Under the pieces are notes generated by a model that had not been told where the DNA came from, ran no database searches, and worked only from the letters and a program-made list of their open reading frames with translations. From Utricularia gibba (taxonomy: Eukaryota; Streptophyta; Magnoliopsida; Lamiales; Lentibulariaceae): DNA of 64,000 nucleotides. Where the stretch lies: contig NEEC01000010.1 in NCBI GenBank assembly GCA_002189035.1, positions 1,426,001 through 1,490,000 on the forward strand. Reading direction: 5' to 3'. The translations under genes were made by a program, and so were the position numbers. Below are positions 50,148 through 62,630 of the stretch, piece by piece (position 1 is the first letter of the stretch; every line of letters starts with the position of its first letter).

Positions 50148-50509
50148 ATGGCGGATCTCAACTTTCTCATGGCCAGAGCCATCGAGAACCCCGGGCTGAC
50201 GCCGTCCTCCGAAGCTCTCTGTTATCGGTATTCTAGGACCCCGTGATCGATAATTCCGGAGAAATCAGGGAACGAGTCGACGTCGAGGATTACATGGACT
50301 GCGCATCCACCCACAGAATTGGGCCCTCAATCGCAGTTTTCGACACCGTCCGCGACAGCAAACTCGACTGCATGTTAGAGTATCCTTCTCCGCTGCATTC
50401 GAGGGAGCAGATGCGGGAAATCGCGGCCAAGATGACGGCTATGCTTCGTCACCGGTGCGGCGACAATTCCGATTCCGCATGTAATGAGATTAGTTTGCAA
50501 TGGACTTAA
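50148..50509 (+). CDS. Hypothetical soluble protein (frameshifted in this sequence)
   Basis: A GC-rich single-exon frame begins with MADLNFLMARAIENPGLTPS at 50148. It runs into TGA after YSRTP, while the continuation VIDNSGEIRERVDVEDYMD is open one base away and runs to 50509. One extra C in the run 50239-50242 joins the two into 120 residues. Coding-like composition on both sides (acidic and basic residues, few rare amino acids) supports a real gene. I do not recognise the family, and a 3' part could be missing. Confidence 0.45.
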
Positions 50510-52293
50510 TATTTGCTTTTGGTGAATAAAAAAACAACCTGCCTTTTGTTGTTTTAATATTAAATAATTTAGAATTTTTTAACTAATTAATAATATATTT
50601 AAATTATTTATTTATAAATAAATAAATCTCACATAGATAAAATTAATAATATGTTTAATATATGAATTTTATAAATATATACTTGAGATAATATTGTAGT
50701 TAATAAATATATTTAGAATAATAAAAAAAACGAATATTAATTGATTAATAAAACTCATACAAGATACGAATTTTCAAAAATACATTTGGAAGTATTATAT
50801 AAGTATATTATAAATCACACATACAATTACGTATATCATAATTTTCAATATACATATATTTAAAATTATGGATATTTGGAACTCCAGTAAAAAAGGATGT
50901 GGTGAGGTTAATTGAAACAACAATTATATTAATGCATATTTAAATGAACGTGATTATAAAACTATTCGGTAAAACATCAATCAAATGAACATACTTTATG
51001 TAAATTAATCTTTAACATTTATTATAAATTACTAATATTATACTAGTTTAAATCCAATTTAAATATCACGAATTTATTCAATCGCTCTGGAGAAAGTCCA
51101 TTTGAAGTTGGATGAGGTGAAATTAGATCAAATTTTTTAATTTTAAAAATGCAGCTTAAAAAATTTAAAATCTGGTACATAACTTACAATAATGTCACTA
51201 TCTCGTAGCGTGTGATGAATTATGAAATTTCAATAATAATTTTCTCGAAATTTATATGAATAATACAAAAAAAAATAGTGGTACGGCCCTTGTTCAACAA
51301 CATTTCTATGCTTCAAATGCGCATCCACCATTTTGAAAATGGGCTACTGATCTACCCCAATAATTGTATTTGATTTATCGTGTCCCCCATTGGACCGGGT
51401 TTACTTCGTGTTGTAGCTGAAAGAACAAGCACTAGCCCTCTTTTGACATTCAAAACTCTCCCCCGTTTCTGGATCATTTCTGGTCAACTTCTTTATGAGC
51501 CTCTACTCACAGACCGTAATGTTACTAGTGTTTTCTAGTGTGGTTTTCTATGGAACCCTGGAACTTATTCTTTGTAAAGGAAAGTTATGTTTTGTGTAGT
51601 TCCAAAAAAGTGCACTTCAATTTTTACTGAAGTTATCCCAACTTCTAAAAAAATGGAAATAGTTCACTGTTTTAACTTTATGAAAAATGGAAGCAGTGCA
51701 TGTTTTATCCAATAATCAATTCTAGAAGTGTATTTATTGAAACTTGAGATACACTAAAAACCCAAAATGAGACTGGAGTTAGATGAGGTTGAGGTTCCTT
51801 TTGTAGCAGCTACAGTGTTTAGAAGAATGAGGAGTTTGAGTCTCCAAGTGAGCTGAGGACTCACAGTCTGTTAAGTTGTCATAGAATTATTTTGGCGCAT
51901 TTGAGCTACAACCCGATGGATGCTGATGCTGGCTTCACTGTGATTGGAGAATCCTGCTCTGCAGTCTGAGTCCTAAATGGCTTGGACTGGACCTTGACAG
52001 CTTCTCCCTCTACCATTACTACTGAGTTTTCCAGTGATAATTGGAGATTATGGAAGAAAAGAAGGTTGAAAGTTGCAGAACATCTCCCATAATTGCGTGT
52101 CCATTTGTCAAAGTTTTCAAGGAGGATTAAATGACATTGAAGTCAAATAAAGTGGAGTACAGCCTTCTGGGAAAGGAGATGCATGCAATAGAATTGAGTC
52201 TTTGGGGCGCATTTACAAATGCGCGTCGCGAACACGGATAAAAGATTCAATCTTGTTGCACAAGCACACGCTACTCCTGGAACCCAAATGAGA
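50510..52293. other. Intergenic region, 1.8 kb
   Basis: From 50520 to 51280 it is AT-rich. From 51300 to 52290 it is of moderate GC and likely holds the RopGAP promoter and leader. No other gene is recognised. Confidence 0.5.
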
Positions 52294-53719
52294 ATGACGG
52301 AGATTCTCCATTTCGCACCTTCTTGCTCTCCGACTTCAGTCACCAAGAACGATGGGAATCAGCACCAGCAGCAAACGTTTCTCGGAACTGAGGCTATTTT
52401 CAGGACTCCCTTGTACAGGCGACGTCGTTCTAGCAGAAAAACAGCTGTACAAACAGAGGATGAGTGGACGAAGGAAGGGGACCTTTTTAGAGTTTTGCTC
52501 GCTATTTTAAGGAAATCTTTGGTTGGTTGCAGTGGCCCTGGAATAGAACAGCAAATAATGGAAATCGGGTGGCCTACAGATGTTAAACATGTTGCCCATG
52601 TTACGTTTGATCGGTTTAATGGCTTTCTTGGGCTTCCTGTTGAGCTTTTACCTGAAATTCCCAGTAAACCTCCCAGTGCAAGGTACATTTTCTTCAAGTT
52701 TTCGTGAGTTTTCTTTGATGGGATTTTAAGAATCTCGTATTGTTTCAGTACCAGTGTTTTTGGAGTTTCCACAGAGTCTATGCAGCTGACATTTGATTCG
52801 AGAGGAAACTGCGTTCCTACCATACTGCTGATGATGCAAAGGAGCCTCTATTCACAAGATGGGTTAAAGGTAAACACCATGTCAAGTTCTGGTTTTTATC
52901 CATAAATTTGAGACATTTTCGACTCCCATTTCAGTCTGAAGGAATTTTCAGAATCAACCCCGAAAATAGTCGAGAAGAGCAAGCCAGGGAGCAGCTGAAT
53001 CAAGGGTTGATTCCAGAGAACGTTGATGTTCACTGTTTAGCATCCCTTATCAAGGTTCCCTTTTAGCTGTACTGTTGATCTTTTGAAGGTTTCTTATCAT
53101 GATTTCTGTTCTTATTCAAAGGCTTGGTTCAGAGAGCTACCTCATGGGATACTGGATTCACTGCCACTGGAGAAGATGATGAGGGCGCATTCAGCAGACG
53201 AATGTGAGCATCTTGTGAATCTTCTACCTCAGCCAGAAGCCGCATTGCTGAAGTGGGCAGTTGATCTAATGGCTGATGTTGTCGTGTTTGAGCCTTCGAA
53301 CAAGATGAATGCGCATAACATTGCCATGGTTTTCGCACCCAACATGACCAAGGTAAGTGATCCTTTTACACGGCGTCTTCATCATGAAAAAGCAACAATG
53401 TCCATTGAGAGCTGCTGTGATGCCGCAGATTTCTGATCCTCTGACCGCCTTGATGCACTCTGTCCAAGTGATGAATCTTCTCAAGACACTCATAGTGAAA
53501 AACTCCGGCGAGCGGAAAGGCTGCTTGCTCAAAGATCATCACCCCATCGATCCGACAACCCAGGGAGTGAGTGCCGCAACACTTGAAGCTGGAGCCATTC
53601 CCTGTCATCCTGTAAACTCTCCTGCCACGGCGGAGGAAAGAGGCACGCAGGAGGCGGGGCATGAAACTGGATCCGGGCAAATTCGGGTTGCAGACGTACG
53701 ATCTGCTATGATCGTGTGA
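52294..53719 (+). CDS. Rho/ROP GTPase-activating protein with CRIB motif
   Basis: Five exons: 52294-52682, 52749-52869, 52935-53054, 53122-53352, 53429-53719; 383 residues, frame intact. A CRIB motif (IGWPTDVKHVAHVTFDRFNG) precedes the RhoGAP domain, the arrangement unique to plant RopGAPs. The arginine finger is in SEGIFRINPENS; VHCLASLIKAWFRELP and MNAHNIAMVFAPNM follow. These proteins switch off ROP GTPases at the plasma membrane, affecting polarity and defence. The start MTEILHF at 52294 matches the usual RopGAP N-terminus; the frame extends upstream to an ATG at 52219, which I reject. The tail after about residue 320 is Ala/Thr/Glu-rich and divergent. Confidence 0.93.
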
Positions 53720-54543
53720 GAATACCAGGCTCCAAGAGATGGTGATCCCAGGAACTAGTTTCCATTCCAAGGAAGCAAGGATGTTATGTTCAGGTGCAGA
53801 ATGACCCGTTTCATGGAGTCGGGTATCCGACCCATTTGACCTTCGTAGCACTCACTATTACACAGGACATGCTTTGCAGGGGGGTCCCACAGCGGTCCAA
53901 ATGCCCATTCAAAGAGCTAACAAGTTGCATTAAATAAACCTAATTTAATTCATTAAAATCAAATTCATACCATTGTCCTTCAAAATAATTGTTAACCATT
54001 AAAGCTTATTATATTGAATATTCTTTATTCCAATAAATTGAAATGTTATTATTTTAGCTTTATTACAGAGATAATTCGAAATAAGAGTTTTTAAGAAATA
54101 AAAAATTGAGATTGCAACTTTTACATTTTTTATTATAAAATGTTCTTATTTAATAATAGATCATTTCAAAAACGCTTTTTAGTAGAAAAATGCTGATTAA
54201 CATGCATGATGATTTTATGAGATCGCTTGATAGTAAAGTATTAGTATATACAAGAATATTGTCATTAAATATACTCAATTACATATATCGTTTAATATCT
54301 AATATAGAAATTTGAGTATATAAATGATATAATAATGTGAACGACAATACTACTATATAATTTGGAGTCATGATTTATGGGTAGGTTGATCAAAGCTTAA
54401 TTGATTGAATTAAACGCATGCAAGATTATTTTTTGTTTGTTATGTATTATTTATTTGAATTTTAATACTATGCAAATGATAAGTATAATTTGTTTTCATC
54501 GATTTAATGGGCACTCCTCTCTTGATTTTTCCACCCCATCCAG
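53720..54543. other. Intergenic region
   Basis: AT-rich spacer (53930-54400) after the RopGAP 3' end. A possible acceptor (ATCCAG) sits right before the next ATG at 54544, so an upstream non-coding or short coding exon may hide here. Confidence 0.45.
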
Positions 54544-55271
54544 ATGTCTCGTCTTGGGATTCAGACCCTGGCATCCATCACTTCCGCCGCCGGCGCCAAC
54601 GGCTCATTGGAGCCTCCCAACTTCGACCTCGAGAATGACTTGCCGCCGGGATCTTTCTGGTTATCGGGAGACGAAGAGTACGACTGGTTTGATCGGAACG
54701 CCTTTCTTGGGAGAAACGAGTCCACGAAGGGCAGTTTTCGCGGAGTCCCCGGCGGTGATCCCAATCCCGGAGATTTTCAGTCGATTTAAGGTATAGAGGA
54801 TCTGTAATTGGATTGCCCAAAACCCAACAGGTGGCGTTCTTGGATTCCAAACGGAAAATCGTTAAACAGGGGAACCAATCTCTGTTCACGGCAGAGGCGA
54901 AGGCGCCTAGGAAACCGATGGTTTCCGAGCCGGGTTCTCCGTTTGTTACGTGCATCGGAAGGGTCCGGTCTACTAAGCGTGGCCGCAGAAAATCGAGTCA
55001 CGGGAAGAGGAAAGGGAAATCAGGGGGGGAATCGAGAAGCACCGAGATGGAGAAACAGGATGATAAACCTCATTTTTTCTCGACTGTTTTCAAAATCTTG
55101 AGGTTCAAACACAATACCCTCAGGAATCGTTCCGGAACCGCGAAGATGGAATCATTGCAGCGGAACGCAAGCGTCAAGGGGATCAAAATCGCTACGATGA
55201 CGGCGGCTCCAAGCTTAGGGGAGGCGAAGCGGATGGCGTCTCAGCGGTGGCACTGGACGGCGGAAGGGTGA
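54544..55271 (+). CDS. Uncharacterised plant-specific basic protein (frameshifted in this sequence)
   Basis: The first part carries LPPGSFWLSGDEEYDWFDRN and LGRNESTKG, then FSVDLRYRGSVIGLPKTQQ, EPGSPFVTCIGRVRSTKRGR and a C-terminal APSLGEAKRMASQRW. This order of motifs is shared by a family of unnamed eudicot proteins; no biochemical role is known to me. The basic RGRRKSSHGKRKGK stretch could be a nuclear signal. The frame breaks between GGDPNP and RRFSVDL: one C is missing in 54766-54768. Restored, the protein has 242 residues. The ATG follows an acceptor-like ATCCAG, so an upstream exon is possible. Confidence 0.65.
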
Positions 55272-57141
55272 TCGGCTTTCCAGCTGAACCAGATGAAGGT
55301 GCTGGTGGTTCCCGGAGGCGGAGATCGGAAGTTGACGACGTGGCTGATAGGGAATATCTGCGACAACTACAAGTTTCTGTTTGGCCTTTGAATCTTCTTC
55401 TTTTCCAATTTTCGCGTTCACAATGAACATGCAGCACTGCAATTTACGCTTCTGCCCATACAAAAGCAGTCATCGTTCAGGCTTCTCCGTCTTTTCATTG
55501 ATACAAAGCATTGATAAATTCCATTATTATTATTAGTTAATACTTTACACAATAAATAAATTTTTAGTTAGTATAAAGAGTCTAATCCTAAATTTCAAAA
55601 TTACAAAAAAATATTTCAAATTATCAAAATCGTACAATAAAAATCTAAATAATTTTCAAAATTTTTAAAAATTGAATTAATTTCGACATCATGAACCAAC
55701 TCTGGTTTAAAATTCCACCAAAATTTTCTATTAAAATTTTTTGTATTCACCTCTGAAGTTCGATAAATCGAATAATACCATTATTAGAATTATATCATAT
55801 TTATATCTTATATAATTTGAAATGACAATAATTATATCATATTCATGTTTCATATAATTCAAATGGATGATAGTTATATCACATTTCATATGATATACCA
55901 TTATAACGATATTAGAATAAAATTTAATCAATGTTGATAATATAAAAAATTAAATATATAATTTCATAAAATTGAAGATAAATTATTTATAAAAAAAATA
56001 ATATAAGTGGTCTCTCACAAAATTTTAAAATTTGAAAGTTAAATTTTTTTGTAGTGAATGGTTCGTAAACTCAACCATTAATTTTAGAGAAAAAAATAAT
56101 GTGTTTTGATGAATTTCGAATATAATAATATTATTATCTACAAAAAAATGATAAGAGATGAATCCTTTCACGAAGAGCTCCGGGAATCCTTCACGAACTT
56201 GGTGGGAGAACTACAGAAGCTTTGGATGATGACGGCGACAACCAGGAGTTTCTTTTCAGGTTACCGGAAGGATACAGGAACAGAACGAAATTCCCAGTGG
56301 GACCGGACCCAGTCTCCTGCTTTCTGAAGGCTGTGTAGGTTCCATTCCTGGATGCCTTGTGCTGCTCTTTTATTCTCCGCTTGCCTTCCCTCGAAGCGAA
56401 GAATATGCGCTCTCCCTTGTCACGTCTCCAGCTCGGTTTCCTACATTGTTTGTTGTTAGCGAGGCTGTCAAAGGAGGCGTGTGAGTCAGTGACATTCAGG
56501 TTAAACTGGGAAAATGTACTGCGGAAGATGCTGCTGATGCGTTGGTGTTTTATCGAAAGTAGCATAGCCTTTTGCTTTTGAGTAACTTGATGCTTCAGTC
56601 AACAGAATCTTCCTTTGGAGAGCAAACAAGAGCAAAAAGAGAAGGAAGAAAGGACAGCGAACCTTTTGTAGGACGGACATCAGAGGTAGTGGGGATCCTC
56701 ATCAACCCACCATTCGTTCTTGGAATATGGTTCCTGAAGAGAGAAAAAGAGAACGGATCCCATGGTTTATCCTCGTTAATGAAACTGAAATGTGCCATGC
56801 TGAGGGTTGAGAACCGGAAAAGGAAGTCGAAAGATGCCGGCCGGCCGGCCCACATGGAACCTTCTTGAGCTGTCATCAAGATTGGATTGAATCTGATGTC
56901 CTTTTAGGAGCTTGGGAGATTCCATTCCTCCAGTGTGTCCTACCCTCCACACCTGATGTGTATGTGCATATAAGGCCTCATACCACTAGATGGATCATAT
57001 ATCCGAGCACCCACATTGTAAAATCCCGAAAACCATCAGAATATAGCTATCACAGCTTCTCACAAGACAGATAGCTTCAGATTTGGCATATTGGTATCTT
57101 GTTTTTTCAAGCTCAACACGAGGGAAGAACAGAGAGTGAGC
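55272..57141. other. Intergenic region, 1.9 kb
   Basis: From 55480 to 56130 it is AT-rich. From 56150 to 57141 it is of moderate GC, with several overlapping frames on both strands that show no family resemblance; most of this is probably promoter and leader of the MYB-CC gene. A GGCCGGCCGGCC palindromic run sits at about 56838-56851. Confidence 0.45.
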
Positions 57142-58635
57142 ATGTTTCATCACCACCAACAAGGGAGGAACGGTTACCATTCATCTGAAAAGCACAGACC
57201 TCGAGATGCCAGATTAGTACTCTCAACTGATGCAAAGCCGAGGCTGAAGTGGACACCTGATCTCCATCAAAGGTTCACAGAGGCAGTGAACCAGTTGGGT
57301 GGGGCAGAAAGTAAGTTTCTTGATTTGGAACAACTGGATCGATCATAGGGAACCGTTTCTATTCGTCTTCTTTACTCTGTGTTCATGTATATGATCCAGA
57401 AGCTACTCCAAAATCGGTACTGAAACTCATGGGAATCCAAGGATTAACCTTGTACCATTTAAAGAGTCATCTTCAGGTAAGTAACTAGATTCCTTTCAAT
57501 CTTTGCATCAGTATCTCATGTTTTCGTGTATCTGTTCACAGAAGTACAGGCTAAGCAAAAGCCATCAAGGTAATAGCACGGCTGCAAAACCTGGTAAGGA
57601 GAGAAAAATTGAAGTACAGATAGGATAGTTATTTCAATGAACTGATGAGAAAAACATATGCCATCTACAGCATGGAGGCAAGCAGAGGTGCTCGGAACTC
57701 AAACTGGTATTCCAAGGATTGCAACTCAACAAACAAGGTATGAACATAACTTTACCTGCAATGCTTCATAAAACAACTAGGCTCATGTGCACTGTTTTTT
57801 TGGGAACAGAAACGTGCGTATAGAGGAAGCTAATCAAATGGAAATTGAAGTGCAGCAGCAGTTGCATGAAGAGCTTGAGGTACATAATACTAATATTGTG
57901 CTTGATTGTACCAAGTGGGTTGCACAAATTCATTCTGATGTAGTGATAATTGATTGTTCTCATCAGATTCAACGGCATTTGCAGCTGCGGATCGAGGCTC
58001 AGGGAAAATATCTGCATTCTGTGCTAGAAAAAGCACATGATACGCTCTGGAGACAGAACATGGGAGCCATTGATGTGGAGGCAGCCAAAGCTCAGCTGTC
58101 AGAGTTGGTTTCCAATGTGTCTAGCCAATCACTAAACTCCATAAAGGAAATTCAAGATTTTTTCCAGCGGCAGAATAAAATGGCTGCTGCCCGGAAAGAT
58201 TCTTCAACCGAAAGCTGCTTAACAATGCCATCAATCAGAGACCAAGAATTGTTGCTCCATGCTCCAAGTTATTTCGAGGAAAAAACAGCACAGATAACTG
58301 AAAATAAAACAAGTCAAAGATCAATAGAACTCAGACGGCATGAATGCGGGAAGGAAAGCAAGGATTATATTTCTTCAGGGAATCTTTACATGGGGGTCGA
58401 TTTCTCAAACGACAACAATCTACTGAATATGTTCATGTCAAATGGTCTTTCTGGAGGGAACCAGGGCAGCAGAAGAAACAGAATCGAAGTATTTAAAGGG
58501 TCGGAGGTAGAGGCAGAGAAGCAAGTCACCTACTCCGACATGAAGCTAGCTCTCTTCTCCAGAGCACTGGACCTGAATGCTGAGGGTGAAAATGAAGGTG
58601 ATTTAAGCTGCAGGGAACTGGATCTAAATAGCTAG
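57142..58635 (+). CDS. MYB-CC (GARP) transcription factor, PHL7/MYR-like
   Basis: Six exons: 57142-57310, 57400-57476, 57542-57593, 57671-57737, 57810-57879, 57967-58635; 367 residues, frame intact. The GARP-type MYB repeat has KPRLKWTPDLHQRFTEAV, KATPKSVLKLMGIQGLTL and YHLKSHLQKYRLSK. A coiled-coil MYB-CC domain follows, with MEIEVQQQLHEELE and IQRHLQLRIEAQGKYL. MYB-CC proteins include PHR1, the phosphate-starvation regulator, and PHL/MYR relatives. The MFHHH start is typical of the PHL7/UNE16 group. The C-terminus ends with two ALDLN/ELDLN repeats that resemble EAR-type repression motifs. The first ATG after a stop (57142) is chosen; 57091 upstream is in frame but atypical. Confidence 0.92.
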
Positions 58636-59276
58636 CTGTAGCTGAGTTGAAAATTTTGCCATCATTTGCATTTCCCCGCGGAAAAACCTGAGAGTTTGAC
58701 ATTTTTCTGTCGATGATATCATGTTATGCAGAATAGCATAAGAGCCGGATATTCGTCAAGTCGACCGATAGAACTTCGAACCTCATATATAATTAACACA
58801 CACAGAAACGAAGCTCAGAAATACAAATCTCTGAAACAATCATCTTTGGCTGAAAAATCACTAGGCATAATGATCTTTTCCAACTCATTTTTGGGTACAA
58901 ATCACCTGGGCAACTTCCCAGCAGGCGCTCTGTTTGTCACGGAATACAGGATCTCTACCATACACCAGATTATTGGCACCCAACTGGGAATTTCTTACCA
59001 CCCTGTGAGAGCTCACGTGTCAGGGGCCCATATTCTTTCTTTTCTTCTCTGGTTACCAGACGCCAACATGGATACCAGGGGATTGAGTAGTAGGATTTGG
59101 GCTGGAGTTCTGTAAGACTCATGGGTAAGAAATTTGGTTGTGGGATTTCACCAAAATGTATAAATATCGCGTCCACAAACAAGACAAAGAGAAGATAGTG
59201 TTTTCAATCGCCACTCTTCTCTCTCGATGGTTGTAGGAAGCAGAGAACTATCAACAAGCAGCTGACAAAGCGGTTA
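58636..59276. other. Intergenic region between two plus-strand genes
   Basis: Holds the MYB-CC 3' end and the promoter of the next gene. A 129-codon frame at 58726 shows no family similarity. Nothing else is seen. Confidence 0.5.
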
Positions 59277-62200
59277 ATGGCGTCTTCTATATCCGCTTGT
59301 TTCTTCACCGTCACTCCAAAGTCGCAATCTTCGAGCGTGTGCAGTACAGCAGTCCGATCTTCGCAGTCATTCCACGTTAAGCGTTCGTTAATTATTCCCC
59401 AAGTTCCGCGAATCAGAGGACCGGAAGCTCGCATTTTTTTGGTTAGGGCTGTCAGGAATAACGGCGATGCAACTCCAGTACCGGCAGTCAGAACCGGCGG
59501 CGTTGTCGAAAGCGATAAACTGCCGTCTGATGTGCGGAAGCGGACCATGGAAGCCATCGACGCTTGTGGGAGAAGGGTTACTACTGGGGATGTTGCGAGC
59601 AAAGCTGGGTTGAAGGTGAATGAATCTCAGAAGGCTCTTCAAGCCATTGCTGCTGACGTCAATGGCTACCTTGAGGTCTTCCGTTCACATATTTCCCAAT
59701 TGATTCTTGTCTGAACATCATCAGTTCATATTGAGGTTCTTGAAGATGGCTCAACTTTTCTTTTACAAATAGGTTTCAGATGAAGGGGACGTTTTATACG
59801 CTTTCCCAGACGATTATAAATCAAAATTAGCTTCAAAGTCATTTAGGATAAAGATTGAACCCTTGCTAGAAAAGGGAAAGGTATGCAAAACATTGGGTTG
59901 TATGTAATCTGCGCCTCATATATTTTTTTATACTAAGCTCAGTGTTTTTCTGCAGATGGCAGCTGAATATGTAGTGAGGGTTTCTTTCGGAACAGCCCTG
60001 ATTGCATCCATTCTTCTTGTGTTTACCACAATAATTGCTATTCTTTCGAGTAGTAGGTAGGAGCCAGATTGTTTTTGGAGAATCATTCATTTGATTTTGA
60101 AAGTATTGCTATATCATTCCCTTTCATGTGCAGAGATGAAGATAGTCGTGGAAGACGTCGAAATTCCTTTGACAGTGGTTTTGTGTTTCACTTCAGTCCC
60201 ACTGACTTGTTCTGGTACACATCCCTCATATTTATCTGTTGAAACTAGAGTGCCATTTCCAAGATGAAAAGAAAAGAGAGAGTCCTGTGTTATTTTCTGA
60301 ATGCTTGACCCTGTGTCTGTTTGTCCACGCTGATTTTGGATCACTGGAACTTGAAAGATGAAAGACAACTAATGTTGCCGTCTTGGTTTGAAATGCACTC
60401 TCATGTGGAATATGATGGTTTAGATTTTTAATCCCTTATGAGTGCTTGTAAGGGTAAGTTTCTCGAAATTTGTCTGACTCTTGATGCAACGCAAAAATAT
60501 TATTGTGACTAATGTTTTGCAATAAGCTCATCCGTATCAAAGTTTTTTTGCAGTTTTCTGAGTTTCATGTAAATATAGCCTTGCGAGGCCTCTGTTTCAT
60601 TGAGTCAAATTCTCTCTTTTTTTTTATCAAGGTATTGGGATCCATACTACAGAAGACGGCCAGTGAGAGAAGGTGGCTTTGGGATGCAGTTTATTGATTC
60701 TGTAAGATAACAATTAATCTGAATTCTAATTGTGTATTTCTGGTTCCTTCATATATTTTTATGTTAAAAAGTCTTGTTTTCCAGGTCTTTTCTTTTGTAT
60801 TTGGAGACGGTGATCCCAACCAAGGTATTGAAGAAGAGAGGTGGAAGTTGGTAATAACTAACAGAACTGATTTCAGTGGTTGGATGCTCTAGTGCTTTCT
60901 CTTGTACAGCAAACTATGTTTTCATATCAACTCCTTGCTCACATAACACAGTATATGGAGTCCCTGTTTCTTTTTAAATAATGCGCATGATAAATCTTTC
61001 CTTTGAGATTGGGACAAAGTATCTGGATTGCCATTTTACCTGAGTCAAAATTTTCAGCCATAACAAACTGAATATGATCTGGTTGGTCTGTCTGAGTGTG
61101 CAAGAGTTTACATTGCCTTGTCCTGAAAACCATGTGCTTTTCCTGTTTACTTCTCATGATAATGTCTTGCAACCCGCATCTGCAGATTGGGGAATACATT
61201 GCTTCAAATGGTGGTGTCGTAGCTGCCGAAGAACTTGCTCCATTTCTTGATCTTGATAATAGAGTAGCATTGGTACTCTTGGTGTTTATAATTTTCGGAT
61301 TCCATTTCTCCACAAAAATATCCTACACTTCTGATTGCATCCTACTCACACACAAGGACTACGTTTAGACCTCTTGTTTTTCCCTTTTTCTGTCCACAGG
61401 ATGATGATTCTTACATACTCCCTGTTCTGCTGCGGTTTGATGGCCAGCCAGAAGTCGATGAAGAGGTTTTTGCTTTCCTTTAAAGCTTACTTAGTAAAAA
61501 TCTTACCACTTTGTAACACATGCATCACCTGCTCACATTTTCTTGTTAGACTCTTCTTAAGCTTTAGAATGTCACATTCTCCAAACATGTTCGAAGTCGC
61601 CTTCTACTTATGCGTTTTCGAAGTCTTTGTGGAAGCCATTTACTAGTATCTTGTTCTGCAACGTGCCTTTTATTGGTGTATGAGTGCAAGATTAATCTGC
61701 AGGCTTTTTCTGTTTCTCTCATATCAAATGGATGAACTTGCAGGGGCACATTCTATATCGTTTCCCATCGCTTCAACGCACGGCTGTGCCGCGGAGGAAT
61801 TCTCGGAAGGAGTACGTCGGGAGACGATGGGCCACTCGGGTGGATGGCCTTGAGTTCTTCAAAGAAAAGAAATGGCAATTCAGGTACTCCCTTCTCCTTC
61901 AACTAGTCGCCATCTTTTCTCTTCTGCTCTTGTGTTGTAACCTGTTGGACATACCTCCATCGCCAGTAAGACGGATGCATCTCAAAGGGCGATGGTGATC
62001 GGCCTCGGCGCATTGAATCTGTTCGGTTGCCTCACTCTTGGTACCATGTTGAAGTACGATATGCTGCGGTTTGCTCTCTTGTTCATCAGAATGTTGCCTC
62101 TTTTCTGATATGCCATTTTTGCTTGGAAGGCAAATGACTGTCGCCCCCAGCGGATTCGTGTCGTTTGTCGCCAGTATCTTCCCCTTGCTTCAGGTATGCA

Positions 62201-62630
62201 TTTCATAGCATGATCCTTCATCGCTCCAGTTCGTTGAGTTTGTCAATTCTTCACCTCGCAGGTCTACGCTGGCTCCTTCTTCTTGATTCCACTGGTCCGG
62301 TGGTTGTTTGTGCTAAACACAAACAATCAAATCGCGAAACGGAACACAACCAGGGAACAGTGTGCCAATGCACTTGAATCACCGGAACTTCCTCTCCGGC
62401 GAAAGGTTACCATCCGATTACCTTGGACAATTGCTGCAATTTCATGCCCCTAGGTTACCGAAATCTCTATAAACTATCTTTTTCAGCTCCTGAGCGCGCG
62501 AGACATGGCGCAGCGGACGTTTATCGGACAAGATAGAATCGTCTACAGCAGCGAAAGGGATCTGGTCGATCAAGACTACGACAGCAGGGACTGGGATCTG
62601 AGATTCAAAGAGATCGAGAGATCGGACTGA
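59277..62630 (+). CDS. Chloroplast membrane protein, homologue of Arabidopsis At5g03900
   Basis: Thirteen exons (first 59277-59675, last 62487-62630) join without a frame break to 518 residues, near the Arabidopsis protein (about 520). A Ser/Val-rich transit peptide precedes GGVVESDKLPSDVRKRTM, SDEGDVLYAFPDDYKSKL, the hydrophobic VSFGTALIASILLVFTTII (about 178-200), FGDGDPNQGIEEERWKL, LPVLLRFDGQPEVDEE and a second hydrophobic VIGLGALNLFGCL (about 383). A third follows near GSFFLIPLVRWLF. The end DWDLRFKEIERSD is conserved. Arabidopsis At5g03900 is annotated as an iron-sulfur cluster biosynthesis family protein of the plastid; its exact role is not established. Confidence 0.93.

Noticed and set aside
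52219-52293. Upstream in-frame ATG of the RopGAP
   Set aside because: Known RopGAPs begin with MTExLHF, which matches the ATG at 52294.
56838-56851. GGCCGGCC palindrome as a regulatory site
   Set aside because: It is a simple GGCC run in non-coding DNA; I have no evidence of function.
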